Part shown: positions 1-8,463 of the stretch, one piece after another
Position numbering within the stretch: the first letter of the stretch is position 1
Layout: each line of letters begins with the position of its first letter
Assembly: GCF_900156895.1 (NCBI RefSeq)
Contig: NZ_FTPD01000016.1
Coordinates: 15,530 to 79,529, forward strand
DNA length: 64,000 nucleotides
Direction of reading: 5' to 3'
Source: Mesorhizobium prunaredense
GTDB taxonomy: Bacteria; Pseudomonadota; Alphaproteobacteria; Rhizobiales; Rhizobiaceae
Notes under the pieces: generated by a model
Told to the model about the DNA's origin: nothing
What the model saw: only the letters and a program-made list of their open reading frames with translations
Databases searched by the model: none
Program-made: the position numbers and the translations under genes

Positions 1-80
1 CAAGTGGGGGAGATGTCCGGCAGGACAGAGGGGGGCGCGAAGGATCACTACAGATCAGCATTTATCCTGAGCCGCTGCTG
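1..80. repeat. Partial copy of a mesorhizobial palindromic repeat
   Basis: The first about 77 bases repeat almost exactly at 3158-3235, with one mismatch near the end. The unit holds a C-run/G-run hairpin arm (gtgggggagatgtccggc) followed by a conserved tail. It is truncated by the window edge, so its partner arm would lie to the left. It is intergenic and noncoding. Confidence 0.8.
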
Positions 81-121
81 GTGTTTCGGCTAATCCCAAA
101 GTTTGCGATTTGCCGACGGAT

Positions 122-343
122 TCACATTCCGTCTTTGGTCGGAGGCCAGCCAGACTGAGCCGTCGGCGGAATGTTGTCGGAAGTCACCTCACCTCGCTTG
201 AGTTTTCGAATGGCTTCGTCGGCTTCGATTTCATCCAGGCCGGAAAGCGGCAAACCGTCGACTATCACGGCTTCCTCGCTCTCGTCGTCATAGACTTCCC
301 ACCGACCCTCCGAATCCTGTCGCTTCTTGTAGATGGTTGGCAT
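122..343 (-). CDS. Small acidic hypothetical protein
   Basis: An open frame of about 73 residues starting MPTIYKKRQDSEGRWEVYDD. It is rich in Asp and Glu and has no signal peptide or membrane segment. The upstream in-frame ATG at 385 would add 14 basic residues that look like spacer. The ATG at 343 opens directly into the regular part and is preferred. The protein is not recognised as a named family. Its composition and length resemble small cytosolic proteins common in Rhizobiales. It lies just downstream of the DUF3182 gene on the same strand. Confidence 0.5.
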   Translation of the reverse strand: MPTIYKKRQDSEGRWEVYDDESEEAVIVDGLPLSGLDEIEADEAIRKLKRGEVTSDNIPPTAQSGWPPTKDGM

Positions 344-415
344 GGCCGCTCCCCTGGGTACCGTTTTTGAACGCGTTCTACCCACGGATGTTCCCTGGCC
401 TAAGCGTTTTGGGAT

Positions 416-1570
416 TTAATCTGCCGCTTTCTTTGGCGGCTTCCGGGCCGCATGGGTGACGACGGTATAGCGCGTGATCGGACCCTCATCGGGGTCTTCT
501 CCTTGAAAGTGCACGTCCGCGTTGTCAGGTAACCGGCTGGTCTTGCCGAACGTCTTGACTGCGGACGCACGCACCAGTTGGATGTCCGGGTCCTGCTTCA
601 TAATTTTTATTGCCGCAAGCTCGGCAGTGCTGCTGCCGCCAATGCGCCAGCTGGCCTCGAGCACACCGGATCGCCAGATGCCCGACGAATCGACACCCTG
701 GCCGATATCGTAGTTGCGCCGCGAGGCGAAAAATCCAGGATACTCAGCCATCGCCGCGTCATAGGCCCTCGCCTGCGCAATTGCCAAAGCCAGTGCGCGG
801 GGAAGCTGAAGGTCTTCGAGAGCTTCCCATCCGCCGCGCACTACAATGAGATCCGATCCGCCATAAACGGATTGTCCCGCATTATCGGTCGTCGTCGCTT
901 GAGTGCCGTAGTAGGCGACCATGATTTCGTCGATCTCGGTTCTGCCAACACTCAACGTGACGACGTCACGAAGGTCGGCTTCGAGCACCAGACCGCACTC
1001 GTCAAAGTCGGGGGAGCGGTATTGCTCGAGCAGTCTCTCGACGTCAGCGACCGTGCGAACGATGTGCTGGTCCTGGCCTCGCGAGGCAAGCGGTGGCTTA
1101 AGTCGGGCCAGCCCGAGCCTCAGCAGGCGTCGCGCTGCTCGCAGCGCATCGTGCCGCGAAAACACGGTGTAGCCAGGCAATACTGCGGCGGCGACAGTTC
1201 TGCCGAAGCCGGTTGACCATTCTTTCGGTCGCTCGGCCAAGTCGTCGACCAGTTCGTGGGTTATCGCCTTGGTGGTTGCGAAGCGCCAAGGCACCACGCC
1301 GCCGAAGAGGTCTTGCGGCCCGTCGATACCCAGCCGCGCCGCATCGCTGGCAAGCAAACTCTCGTCCGGCACGAAGTACAAGCCCCCGCCATTGCCGCTG
1401 CCGTTGCCTAGACCCTGCCGGAAGGCAAACCCCTTGAGCGTGGCAATCGTGCGGGCGACGGCAGCTATGGCTTCCCGCTCGTGAGCGTAGAGAGGCTCGC
1501 AGCCCGGCGCGGAGAATGCGACCACGGTGCCTTTTGGCTGGCTCGGCTGAGTGCCTCTGTGCTCGGTCAT
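416..1570 (-). CDS. DUF3182 family protein (ATP-grasp-like)
   Basis: 384 residues, recognised as DUF3182, a proteobacterial family with remote similarity to ATP-grasp ligases. The N-terminal half carries Gly/Asn-rich sequence (GLGNGSGNGGGLYFVPDE) that may form a nucleotide-binding loop. The middle and C-terminal parts have the alternating hydrophobic and acidic pattern of an ATP-grasp core (CGLVLEADL, then ITRYTVV near the end). No signal peptide is present, so it is probably cytoplasmic. The substrate is unknown. It is flanked on both sides by repeat-rich noncoding DNA, so it is likely transcribed alone or with the small gene downstream. The family call is fairly firm; a catalytic role is inference. 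Confidence 0.6.
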   Translation of the reverse strand: MTEHRGTQPSQPKGTVVAFSAPGCEPLYAHEREAIAAVARTIATLKGFAFRQGLGNGSGNGGGLYFVPDESLLASDAARLGIDGPQDLFGGVVPWRFATTKAITHELVDDLAERPKEWSTGFGRTVAAAVLPGYTVFSRHDALRAARRLLRLGLARLKPPLASRGQDQHIVRTVADVERLLEQYRSPDFDECGLVLEADLRDVVTLSVGRTEIDEIMVAYYGTQATTTDNAGQSVYGGSDLIVVRGGWEALEDLQLPRALALAIAQARAYDAAMAEYPGFFASRRNYDIGQGVDSSGIWRSGVLEASWRIGGSSTAELAAIKIMKQDPDIQLVRASAVKTFGKTSRLPDNADVHFQGEDPDEGPITRYTVVTHAARKPPKKAAD

Positions 1571-1730
1571 CTCGCTCGTTCCGATGCTTCCTCGTTATGG
1601 CTATTGGGCGCCGATGTTGCGGGTCCCTACGCGCCCTGCCCCGGGAGAACGCAGCAGATGGCAGAAACGTTCAGCCCGGCTTGGCAGGCTCGCCGTCTGC
1701 AGCGCCCTTTTTCGGAACGATCTCTGTCGG

Positions 1731-1887
1731 CGCCCCCCTCTGTCCTGCCGGACATCTCCCCCACTTGGGGGGAGATCGGCAGCTTCGCCTGCAGCGCCTT
1801 TTCTGCAACGTTGAGGATTGGCGAAAGTGGTCGCGACAGCCGATCTCCCCCCTCGTGGGGGAGATGTCCGGCAGGACAGGGGGGCGC
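1731..1887. repeat. Inverted pair of palindromic repeat arms
   Basis: The left arm (1731-1780) and right arm (1839-1887) are near-perfect reverse complements around tctcccccacttgggggg, separated by about 58 bases. Each arm contains its own short C-run/G-run hairpin. The same pair occurs at 3037-3196. This resembles the multicopy intergenic palindromes known from mesorhizobial chromosomes. They could form cruciforms or long transcript hairpins. Confidence 0.8.
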
Positions 1888-1946
1888 GAAGGATCGCTAC
1901 GGAGCGCTTTTATTCTGAGCCGCTGCATTCTTCGGCTGAGGTAATG

Positions 1947-2008
1947 GCGTGGATCCCAGTGTCTGCGCCGCGTCGCTTCGCTCCTTGCTCCGCCCTGGGA
2001 TGACGAAG
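1947..2008. repeat. Second intergenic repeat family, copy 1
   Basis: The segment around gcgccgcgtcgcttcgctcc recurs at 3257-3320 in the same orientation and at about 2964-3016 in inverted orientation. In two of the three places it abuts the C-run palindrome, so the two repeat families appear to travel as a composite unit. Confidence 0.7.
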
Positions 2009-2090
2009 TGGAGGGGTGTTTCGGCCAATCATAAAGATTGCGATTTGCCACTGGACGGAGCGGCAACAGCCGGATGACCCGGGTTTTTGA

Positions 2091-2615
2091 TCACCTGCGT
2101 TGAATTTCGCGGCTGACCGTTCGCCGGCGTCGGCTTGCAAGGATGGCGGAAAGGGTGACCGGGCGAAAATCCCAGCTGTCGACGCCTGCGTCGTACTGGC
2201 GCGTAACCGGGCTCAGCCTGCCGTGGGAATGGCCATGCAGATTGATCGATTTCTTGCCGATCTGATTCCAGGTGCGGAAAGGATAGTGGCAAAGGATGAG
2301 CAACCTGCCGTCTACCGTCAGTTCCTTATAATGCTGTGTGCTGGCCCAACCCGCAGCCGCTATGGTCGCAGTGCCATCGTTGTTGCCGATAATCAGGTGC
2401 TTCTCGCCATGAAGAGACGACAGCAGCGATGCAACGAATTCGGCCGATCCCTTGGCAAAGTCGCCGAGATGCCAGATCTCGTCATCCGGGCTGACGGTTT
2501 CGTTCCAGAGCGAAATCAGCGCTCGATCGTGTTCGGCCAGCGAGCCGAACGGGCGGCGATCGATGCGCAGAATGCGGGGATCGCTGAAATGTGTGTCGGC
2601 CGTGAAATAGATCAT
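2091..2615 (-). CDS. Calcineurin-like metallophosphoesterase
   Basis: 174 residues with the metallophosphoesterase motifs in order: DTHFSD near the start (D-x-H), GDFA at about residue 51, GNND at about 78, H in LCHYPF at about 110 and HGHSHG at about 128. These supply the two-metal site. The small size and GNND variant match short bacterial phosphoesterases of the YfcE/MJ0936-like group rather than nucleotidases. It is cytoplasmic. The substrate cannot be told from sequence. The gene sits alone between two composite repeats (1731-2008 and 2964-3320), which also enclose the DUF982 frame. Confidence 0.8.
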   Translation of the reverse strand: MIYFTADTHFSDPRILRIDRRPFGSLAEHDRALISLWNETVSPDDEIWHLGDFAKGSAEFVASLLSSLHGEKHLIIGNNDGTATIAAAGWASTQHYKELTVDGRLLILCHYPFRTWNQIGKKSINLHGHSHGRLSPVTRQYDAGVDSWDFRPVTLSAILASRRRRTVSREIQRR

Positions 2616-2706
2616 GGTGGTTCACAGCCTTTGCGGACGTTGTCCGAACCTCGCCTTCCAGCTGCAATTGACATTTGAGGTGGCGAACAAGATCAGCCGC
2701 GGCTAA

Positions 2707-2949
2707 CATTTCAGAAAGCCAATTGTCGTTCAACCCGGTCGGATCGATCGTGACAGGGTTGTTTTGTCTGTCTCCGATGCGGCTGATGTGCTGCTGAGAG
2801 ACTGGCCGACGCCAGCGTCCAAGACGCGACTGGCTGCAATCGCAGCCTGCCTTGCTGTTATCCGCGGGGAAAAGCCGCCAAGGGTCGCGCGCCAGGCGTT
2901 CATCGTCGCGGCCAAGGACGCGAGGATCCTGCTCGGCGAGCAAATCTAA
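2707..2949 (+). CDS. DUF982-like protein without a clear start codon
   Basis: The frame from just after the stop at 2704-2706 to 2949 reads as a complete DUF982-type domain. Its N-terminus is FRKPIVVQ, followed by DAADVLLRDWP, an AAIAACLAVIRG segment and a C-terminal ARQAFIVAAKDARIL. This family of about 80 residues is common in Rhizobiales and of unknown function. No ATG, GTG or TTG precedes the conserved N-terminus in frame. The first canonical start is TTG at 2764, inside the domain. Either a rare start is used or the gene has lost its start and is decaying. Confidence 0.5.
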   Translation, partial: HFRKPIVVQPGRIDRDRVVLSVSDAADVLLRDWPTPASKTRLAAIAACLAVIRGEKPPRVARQAFIVAAKDARILLGEQI

Positions 2950-3364
2950 TTGCTCGACACCACCCTTCGTCCCAGGGCGAGCAAGGAGCGAAGCGACGCG
3001 GCGCAGACCCTGGGATCCATTGATGGCGGAGCGAGGCGCCCCCCTCTGTCCTGCCGGACATCTCCCCCACTTGGGGGGAGATCGGCAGCTTCGCTGACGG
3101 CGCCTGTTCACCAATGTTGGACATTGGCGAAAGCCGCAATCACGGCCGATCTCCCCCCAAGTGGGGGAGATGTCCGGCAGGACAGAGGGGGGCGCGAAGG
3201 ATCACTACAGATCAGCATTTATCCTGGGCCGCTGCATTCTTCGGCCGATGTCACGGGATGGACCCCAGGGTCTGCGCCGCGTCGCTTCGCTCCTTGCTCT
3301 GCCCTGGATGACGAAGGCATGGTGGCCTGTGGCCAGCGTCAGAGATGATGGCAGCCACCGTCAG
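2950..3364. other. Gene-free stretch with composite repeats
   Basis: These 415 bases hold an inverted copy of the second repeat family (about 2964-3016), an inverted pair of C-run arms (3037-3085 and 3145-3196) and a direct copy of the second family (3257-3320). Nothing coding is seen. Confidence 0.7.
3037..3196. repeat. Inverted pair of palindromic repeat arms, second locus
   Basis: The arms at 3037-3085 and 3145-3196 are reverse complements and match the pair at 1731-1887. The right arm and its tail (3158-3235) also match bases 1-77 of the window. Three occurrences within 3.2 kb make this a local repeat cluster. Confidence 0.8.
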
Positions 3365-3682
3365 TCAAAGAGCCATCCCCTGTGCAGAGGAACTGGCGCC
3401 GCTTGTGGACGGCTTGCCTGTGTTCCATTCCGCCTTGCGTGCCCGCGTTTCCTCGAAGATCAGCTTGAACTCCCGCATCATCGCGCTCTCAATGGCGAAC
3501 GCGCTGCTTGGCAGGGCGCCGGGGTCTTCCTGATTGTTCTGGAATTGAAAACGGGTCTCCAGCTCGGCCCATATTCGCTTGGAAGCCGCATCGAGGCCGG
3601 CAAGCAGCGCGACGACCAGCGCCAGAGTCTCTCGCTGGGCATTGAGCCGCCCCGCGATCTCTTCATTCGTCAACTCGGACAT
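3365..3682 (-). CDS. Hypothetical protein, helical
   Basis: 105 residues with no signal peptide. The first 55 residues are predicted helical with a hydrophobic stretch (LALVVALLAGLD) that is too short and polar-flanked to be a clear membrane span. A second helix spans about residues 60-85, and the tail is Ser/Ala/Gly-rich. The family is not recognised. It lies downstream of the type I secretion adaptor gene on the same strand with an 82-base gap, so it may be the last gene of that transcript. A role in secretion is only a guess from position. Confidence 0.5.
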   Translation of the reverse strand: MSELTNEEIAGRLNAQRETLALVVALLAGLDAASKRIWAELETRFQFQNNQEDPGALPSSAFAIESAMMREFKLIFEETRARKAEWNTGKPSTSGASSSAQGMAL

Positions 3683-3764
3683 GTGGGACCGCTTCCAGTT
3701 TCAGGCGACACGGCAAAATCGCGCCCTTGTTCCGGAATTCAGCTCGTCGGCTCGCCGAGAGAGC

Positions 3765-5075
3765 CTACTGCTCCCTGAAAGCTCGCTGGATCTGATCCGC
3801 CAAAGGTTTCACGAGATAGGACAGCATGGTGCGGTTGCCGGTCGAAAAGAACACCTCGACAGGCATGCCTGGCGCCAGGGCCACGCCCTTGAGCCGGCTA
3901 AGCTCTGTGCGCGGTAAAACAACATGCACGGTGTAAAAGCCGGTGCCTGTTTTCTCATCGACATTGAGATCGGCGGAAATCTTGCTGACGGCACCGTTCA
4001 GTTCCGGCGTCGTTTGCTGATTGAATGCCGACAACCGCAGGGTCGCGCTTTGCCCTGGCGTCAATTGATCGATGTCTTGGGGTGCCACGCGCGCCTCGAC
4101 GGTCAGGTCGTCTGTCACCGGGACAATCAGCATGATGAGCTCGCCCGGAGAAATAACGCCACCGACCGTGTGCACACCAAGCTGATGAACGACACCGGTC
4201 TGCGGACTGCGTATATCGATCCGCTTGAGCTGATCTTCGGCCGAGACCTTGCGTTCGACGGATTCAGAGATCTTTGCCTGGACGTCACGCAGTTCGGTCG
4301 CCACCTCGCTGCGCAAATCCTGATCGATCTGGATGATCTGCAAACGGATTTCGGAGGTACGACCCTTCGATTGCGCTATGGCCGCAGTCAGTTGCCCGTG
4401 CTCGCCTTTTAGCCGCACCGCATCGCGTTCAAGCGCAGTGATGCGATCGATGGAAACCAGCTTGCGTTGCCACAGGCTACGCATGCCTTCGAGCTCAAAG
4501 CCGATCAACTTGATTTCCTGGCTCTTGGCATCTCTTTGCTCGGTCAAGCCGGAAACTTCTTCGGCAAGCTGCGCAATGCGCTCTGCCAACTGAGCCTTCT
4601 GACCGGAGCGCGCCTGTCGGCGAAATTCGAACAGAGATTGCTCGCCGGCCATCGCCCGACCAATCTCGGGGGCATCCTGGCGTGACACAAGCGAAGTTGG
4701 AAAGCTGATGCTTGCTTTGCCGTCGCGTTCGGCCTCAAGGCGAGCCAGGCGCGCCTCGAATTCGTCCAGGCTCTTGGTGACGATCGCCAGATTGGCCCGG
4801 GTGATGGTCTCATCCAGGCGGATCAAAACCTGGCCCGCCTTTACCGCATCGCCTTCTCGAACGAGGATTTGACCGACCACGCCACCGGTGGGATGCTGCA
4901 CTTTCTTGACGCTGGAATCGACGACCAGCTTTCCAGAAGCAATAACAGCTCCGGAAAGTTCGGTGACGGCGGCCAAGCTCCCCGCCCCGCCGACCAGCAG
5001 GATGCAGGTTGCGACACCGCCAAGCAGATAGCGTCGAATGGTGCGATCGGCTGCGAATATCGTGCGTTCCGCCAT
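3765..5075 (-). CDS. prsE: Type I secretion membrane fusion protein (HlyD/PrsE family)
   Basis: 436 residues, the usual length for HlyD-family adaptors that link an inner-membrane ABC exporter to an outer-membrane TolC-type channel. There is one N-terminal membrane segment (about 16-38, LLGGVATCILLVGG), then a lipoyl-like half, a long coiled coil (about 95-290, rich in Glu/Gln/Lys/Leu), the second lipoyl half (RSPQTGVVHQLGVHTVGG) and a C-terminal beta-barrel domain. The start ATG overlaps the ABC gene's stop by one base (TGATG), so the two are translationally coupled. The nearby RTX-type glycanase is the likely cargo. No TolC gene is present here. Confidence 0.9.
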   Translation of the reverse strand: MAERTIFAADRTIRRYLLGGVATCILLVGGAGSLAAVTELSGAVIASGKLVVDSSVKKVQHPTGGVVGQILVREGDAVKAGQVLIRLDETITRANLAIVTKSLDEFEARLARLEAERDGKASISFPTSLVSRQDAPEIGRAMAGEQSLFEFRRQARSGQKAQLAERIAQLAEEVSGLTEQRDAKSQEIKLIGFELEGMRSLWQRKLVSIDRITALERDAVRLKGEHGQLTAAIAQSKGRTSEIRLQIIQIDQDLRSEVATELRDVQAKISESVERKVSAEDQLKRIDIRSPQTGVVHQLGVHTVGGVISPGELIMLIVPVTDDLTVEARVAPQDIDQLTPGQSATLRLSAFNQQTTPELNGAVSKISADLNVDEKTGTGFYTVHVVLPRTELSRLKGVALAPGMPVEVFFSTGNRTMLSYLVKPLADQIQRAFREQ

Positions 5076-6829
5076 CAGGATGCCGACTCTTCAAGCCCGG
5101 AAACGACCTTCAAGGGAACGCCTGCTGGGCGGGTGATCTTGTTCAAGATCTCGTTCTTCGGGCCAAAGGCCTGGATCCGGCCGTTCGCCATCACAAGAAC
5201 CTGATCCAGGCTTGCCAGCGCGCTCGGCCGGTGTGCGACCACGATGGCAATACCGCCTCGCGCGCGAACACCCTGGATCGCCACCGTCAACGCGGCCTCG
5301 CCTTCCGCATCGAGGTTGGAGTTAGGCTCGTCGAGAATAACCAGAAACGGGTCTCCGTAGAGAGCCCGGGCAAGCGCCACCCGCTGTCTCTGGCCAGCCG
5401 AAAGCGCCGATCCGGCCTCGCCGATGCGCGTCTCGTAGCCTTCCGGCAGGTGGATGACGAGATCATGAACGCCGGCCGCGCGCGCAGCCGCCAGTATCTT
5501 GTCCGATGGCGCTTGCGGTTCGAAGCGCGCGATATTCTCGGCAATGGTGCCGTCGAACAGTTGGACATCCTGCGGCAGATAGCCGACATGGCTGCCCAGC
5601 TCTTCCGGCGACCACTGGTCGAGCGTTGCGCCATCCAGCCTGACGGTGCCGCGGATTGGGAGCCATATGCCGGCAATTGCCCGAACCAGCGATGATTTTC
5701 CCGAAGCGCTCGGCCCGACGATGCCGAGGCCGACGCCCTTTTCCAGTGCGAAGCTGGCGTCCTGCACGACCACACGGCGCTCGCCTGGCGGTGTGACACT
5801 GATACTTTCGACCGAAAGAGCAGATCTCGGCGCAGGCAGCGAGACACTTGTCGCAGTTTCGGGAAGCAGGACCAAAAGCTGGGTCAGCCGGGTCCAGGCC
5901 TGGCGGGCGGTGACGAAGCCCTTCCAGTGGGCGATAGCCAGTTCGATCGGTGCGAGCGCCCGGCTCATCATGATCGAACTGGCGATCATGATGCCGCCGG
6001 TCGCCTCCTGATGGATGACCAGATACGCGCCGATCGCCAATATGCCCGATTGCAGCATCATGCGCAGGATCTTCGCGATCGTTGCGAGCGTCCCGGCAAG
6101 GTCGCTGGCCGTTGCGTTGGTGTTTAGATAATCGGCGTTGACGCTGGACCAGCGCTCGGCAATGCGCGAGCCAAAGCCCATGGCCTGCAGAACCTCGACA
6201 TTGCGGCGCGTCGCTTCGGCAAGTGTATTGCGCGCTGCCGCTTGACTGTTTGCCTTTCTGGCGGGCTCTCTCGTGCGAATTTCGGCAAGCAATGCCAGGC
6301 TGAAGAGAATGACCACGCCGGCCAGCGCCGTCACGCCGATCCAGAAATGGAACAGGAAGCAGATTGCCAGGTAGAGCGGCATCCATGGCAGGTCGAAAAG
6401 CGCAGTCGGACCGGCGCTCGACATGAACGAACGCACCTGGTCAAGATCACGCAAGGATTGAAGGCCGTCGCCTGCGAGCTTGGTGCGCAGCGGCAAACGC
6501 ATGAGGGCGGCATAGACCTGTCCGCTCAAGCGCGCGTCCAGCGCCATGCCGATGCGCACCAGCAAACGCGACCGGATGAGTTCGAGAACGCCCTGAAAGA
6601 CGAAAAGCGTGCCGGCAAACACGGCAAGCCCGACGAGCGTCGGCACGCTGCGGCCGGGTATGACGCGATCGTAGACCTGCAGCATGAAGAACGAGCCGGT
6701 CAGCGCCAGAACATTGACGACGCCGCTCATCAATGCAATTCCCGCCAACGCTCGCCGAAACGCGGCCAGAACCGCCGCGAGTGTCGTCCGCGGCGGTTCA
6801 GGTGGAATGGGATGCGACGTCGGCTTCAC
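5075..6829 (-). CDS. prsD: Type I secretion ABC transporter (PrsD family)
   Basis: 584 residues: a six-helix membrane domain (about 25-300) fused to a nucleotide-binding domain. Walker A is GPSASGKSS near residue 371, the signature LSAGQRQRV is near 475 and Walker B with catalytic Glu is LVILDEP near 497. There is no N-terminal C39 peptidase domain, so it fits exporters of unprocessed RTX proteins with C-terminal signals (PrsD/HasD/AprD type). It is coupled to the adaptor gene downstream and follows the GH16 gene by 91 bases on the same strand. The three probably form one export operon for an extracellular polysaccharide-cleaving enzyme. Confidence 0.9.
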   Translation of the reverse strand: MKPTSHPIPPEPPRTTLAAVLAAFRRALAGIALMSGVVNVLALTGSFFMLQVYDRVIPGRSVPTLVGLAVFAGTLFVFQGVLELIRSRLLVRIGMALDARLSGQVYAALMRLPLRTKLAGDGLQSLRDLDQVRSFMSSAGPTALFDLPWMPLYLAICFLFHFWIGVTALAGVVILFSLALLAEIRTREPARKANSQAAARNTLAEATRRNVEVLQAMGFGSRIAERWSSVNADYLNTNATASDLAGTLATIAKILRMMLQSGILAIGAYLVIHQEATGGIMIASSIMMSRALAPIELAIAHWKGFVTARQAWTRLTQLLVLLPETATSVSLPAPRSALSVESISVTPPGERRVVVQDASFALEKGVGLGIVGPSASGKSSLVRAIAGIWLPIRGTVRLDGATLDQWSPEELGSHVGYLPQDVQLFDGTIAENIARFEPQAPSDKILAAARAAGVHDLVIHLPEGYETRIGEAGSALSAGQRQRVALARALYGDPFLVILDEPNSNLDAEGEAALTVAIQGVRARGGIAIVVAHRPSALASLDQVLVMANGRIQAFGPKNEILNKITRPAGVPLKVVSGLEESAS

Positions 6830-6920
6830 ATCAGTTCCAGTTCGGTCTCAGGCAGCAATGACCGCGCCCGAAATCAGGCCTGATGACTAACGTGTCGGTG
6901 CCGAGCCCATCTGTCAAATG

Positions 6921-8312
6921 TTAGATAATCCAATCTTGCAACGCATAGGCATGGATGTAGTCGATCTGCATTTCCGCAGGCGTCGCGAGCCCGTCGGCGG
7001 GCGCTCCCGCTTGGCCACCGATCCCCATATTCACCAGCATATACATCGGGTCATGCATGTCGGCAGGCGTTGCGGCACGAGCGACTTCGACGTCGTCGAA
7101 ATACCAGACGAGTTCGTCTTCAGTCCAAAGCACGCCGTATGTGTGGAACCCTCCGGTATCCGCGGTATAGGCCGTCGAGCCCACTGTTGTATGAGTTCCC
7201 GTCGCGTTCGAGTGGCCTGTCAGAATGAGCTTGTTTGGATCCTGACCGAACATCTCGATGACGTCCAGTTCCGGTGGCCAGGAGCCGTCCTCCGGGAGAA
7301 GCCAGAAGGCCGGCCATGCTCCTTGTTTTTCGGGCATATCGGCCCGAATCTCAAAATAGCCGTAGGTCTGCGCGAAGGATTCGTAGGTCGTCAGCAAACC
7401 TGACGTGTATTGGTAATTATTTATATAGGGCCGGATCGCCTCAGGAGCCCGGGCGGCGGTAATCGTGAGAACACCGTCCTCAATGCTGAACGGATTGACG
7501 GACTGTGTCGGGGCGTAGTCGGTATCGATGTACCATTGAAGATCGTTTGTGGTTGTGAGCGTGCTGCCGTTCGCGGCCCCCCACCAGTAGTTCGAATCCC
7601 AGGTGCCGCTCGAGCCGTTCCACAGGTCCAGCGTGTCGAACTCGTCCGAAAACGTGAGTTCCAGAGCCGACCTGTCCACGGCCAGCTTGAACTGGCTTGC
7701 GGTGAAATCGCCGATGGTCTTGTTGGCGAAGACGAGAAACTCGCTATCGGACAGATTAAGTCGGACGTTGGCTCCCGACTGGACCATGTTGGCGCGCACC
7801 TCCTCGAAGGAGGTGAAGCCGTAGCTGCCGACGCGAACCGTATCCGTCGCGCCAAGGTCCAGGATCAGATCACTGCCGTTGCCGGGGTTGACGACGAAAA
7901 TGTCCGCTCCGGATCCGCCCTTGAGCACGTCATCGCCCTTTAAGCCGTCGAGCGTCTGTTGGCCGGAGCCGCCGCTAACGATGTTGTTCAGCTCGTTTCC
8001 GAAAGCATAGCGTTTGTCGCCGGTGACTGTCAGGTTCTCGAAATTGGCTGGGAGCTTGTAGCTCATCCATGTCGAGATGGTGTCCACCCCCTCGCCGGAC
8101 AGCTCGACCGCTTTGTTTTTCGAGGAATACAGATAATAGATGTCATCGCCCTTACCGCCACGCATTGTGACGGTGACGTTGCCGTCCCCATACATCGAGT
8201 CGTTGTATGTGCTGCCATAAAGTGTTGAGCTGGAACTCGTCGCCGAGTACCACTTCACGGAGGACCCGCTGTAGGGAAGTGGAACGCCCTTGGCGTTCAG
8301 AACCGTGGCCAT
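6921..8312 (-). CDS. Secreted GH16 endo-beta-glucanase with RTX repeats
   Basis: 463 residues. The N-terminal part holds glycine/aspartate calcium-binding nonapeptides (GGKGDD at about 53, and a GLKGDDVLKGGSGADIF block at about 120-137). The C-terminal 240 residues are a glycoside hydrolase 16 domain with the family's catalytic motif ELDVIE at about 347-352. No Sec signal is seen. This composition matches the rhizobial glycanases ExsH and PlyA/PlyB, which are exported by PrsDE and trim exopolysaccharide. I chose the ATG at 8312 because aaggagaaaa lies just upstream; the longer frame to 8369 lacks such a site. RTX repeats in front of the catalytic domain leave little room for a separate C-terminal export signal. 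Confidence 0.85.
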   Translation of the reverse strand: MATVLNAKGVPLPYSGSSVKWYSATSSSSTLYGSTYNDSMYGDGNVTVTMRGGKGDDIYYLYSSKNKAVELSGEGVDTISTWMSYKLPANFENLTVTGDKRYAFGNELNNIVSGGSGQQTLDGLKGDDVLKGGSGADIFVVNPGNGSDLILDLGATDTVRVGSYGFTSFEEVRANMVQSGANVRLNLSDSEFLVFANKTIGDFTASQFKLAVDRSALELTFSDEFDTLDLWNGSSGTWDSNYWWGAANGSTLTTTNDLQWYIDTDYAPTQSVNPFSIEDGVLTITAARAPEAIRPYINNYQYTSGLLTTYESFAQTYGYFEIRADMPEKQGAWPAFWLLPEDGSWPPELDVIEMFGQDPNKLILTGHSNATGTHTTVGSTAYTADTGGFHTYGVLWTEDELVWYFDDVEVARAATPADMHDPMYMLVNMGIGGQAGAPADGLATPAEMQIDYIHAYALQDWII

Positions 8313-8463
8313 CGCGGTGTTTTCTCCTTTGTCTAGCTGGATAGCAGCCCTAACATCTATCAAGGGCAAAAGGAGCCAGCACGTCTTGGTTTTCGACTTA
8401 GGAGAGTTAGCAAAAGCTTAACACGTCGTGGGACTATTTGCCAGCCCGAAGCCAGATCAACTG

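Larger units (their letters stand above)
1571..2090. other. Gene-free stretch filled with palindromic repeats
   Basis: No credible coding frame is seen across these 520 bases; open frames here are by-products of high GC. The stretch is largely a composite repeat. There are two inverted G/C-rich arms at 1731-1780 and 1839-1887, followed by a conserved tail around 1947-2008 that also appears at 3257-3320. Confidence 0.7.
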
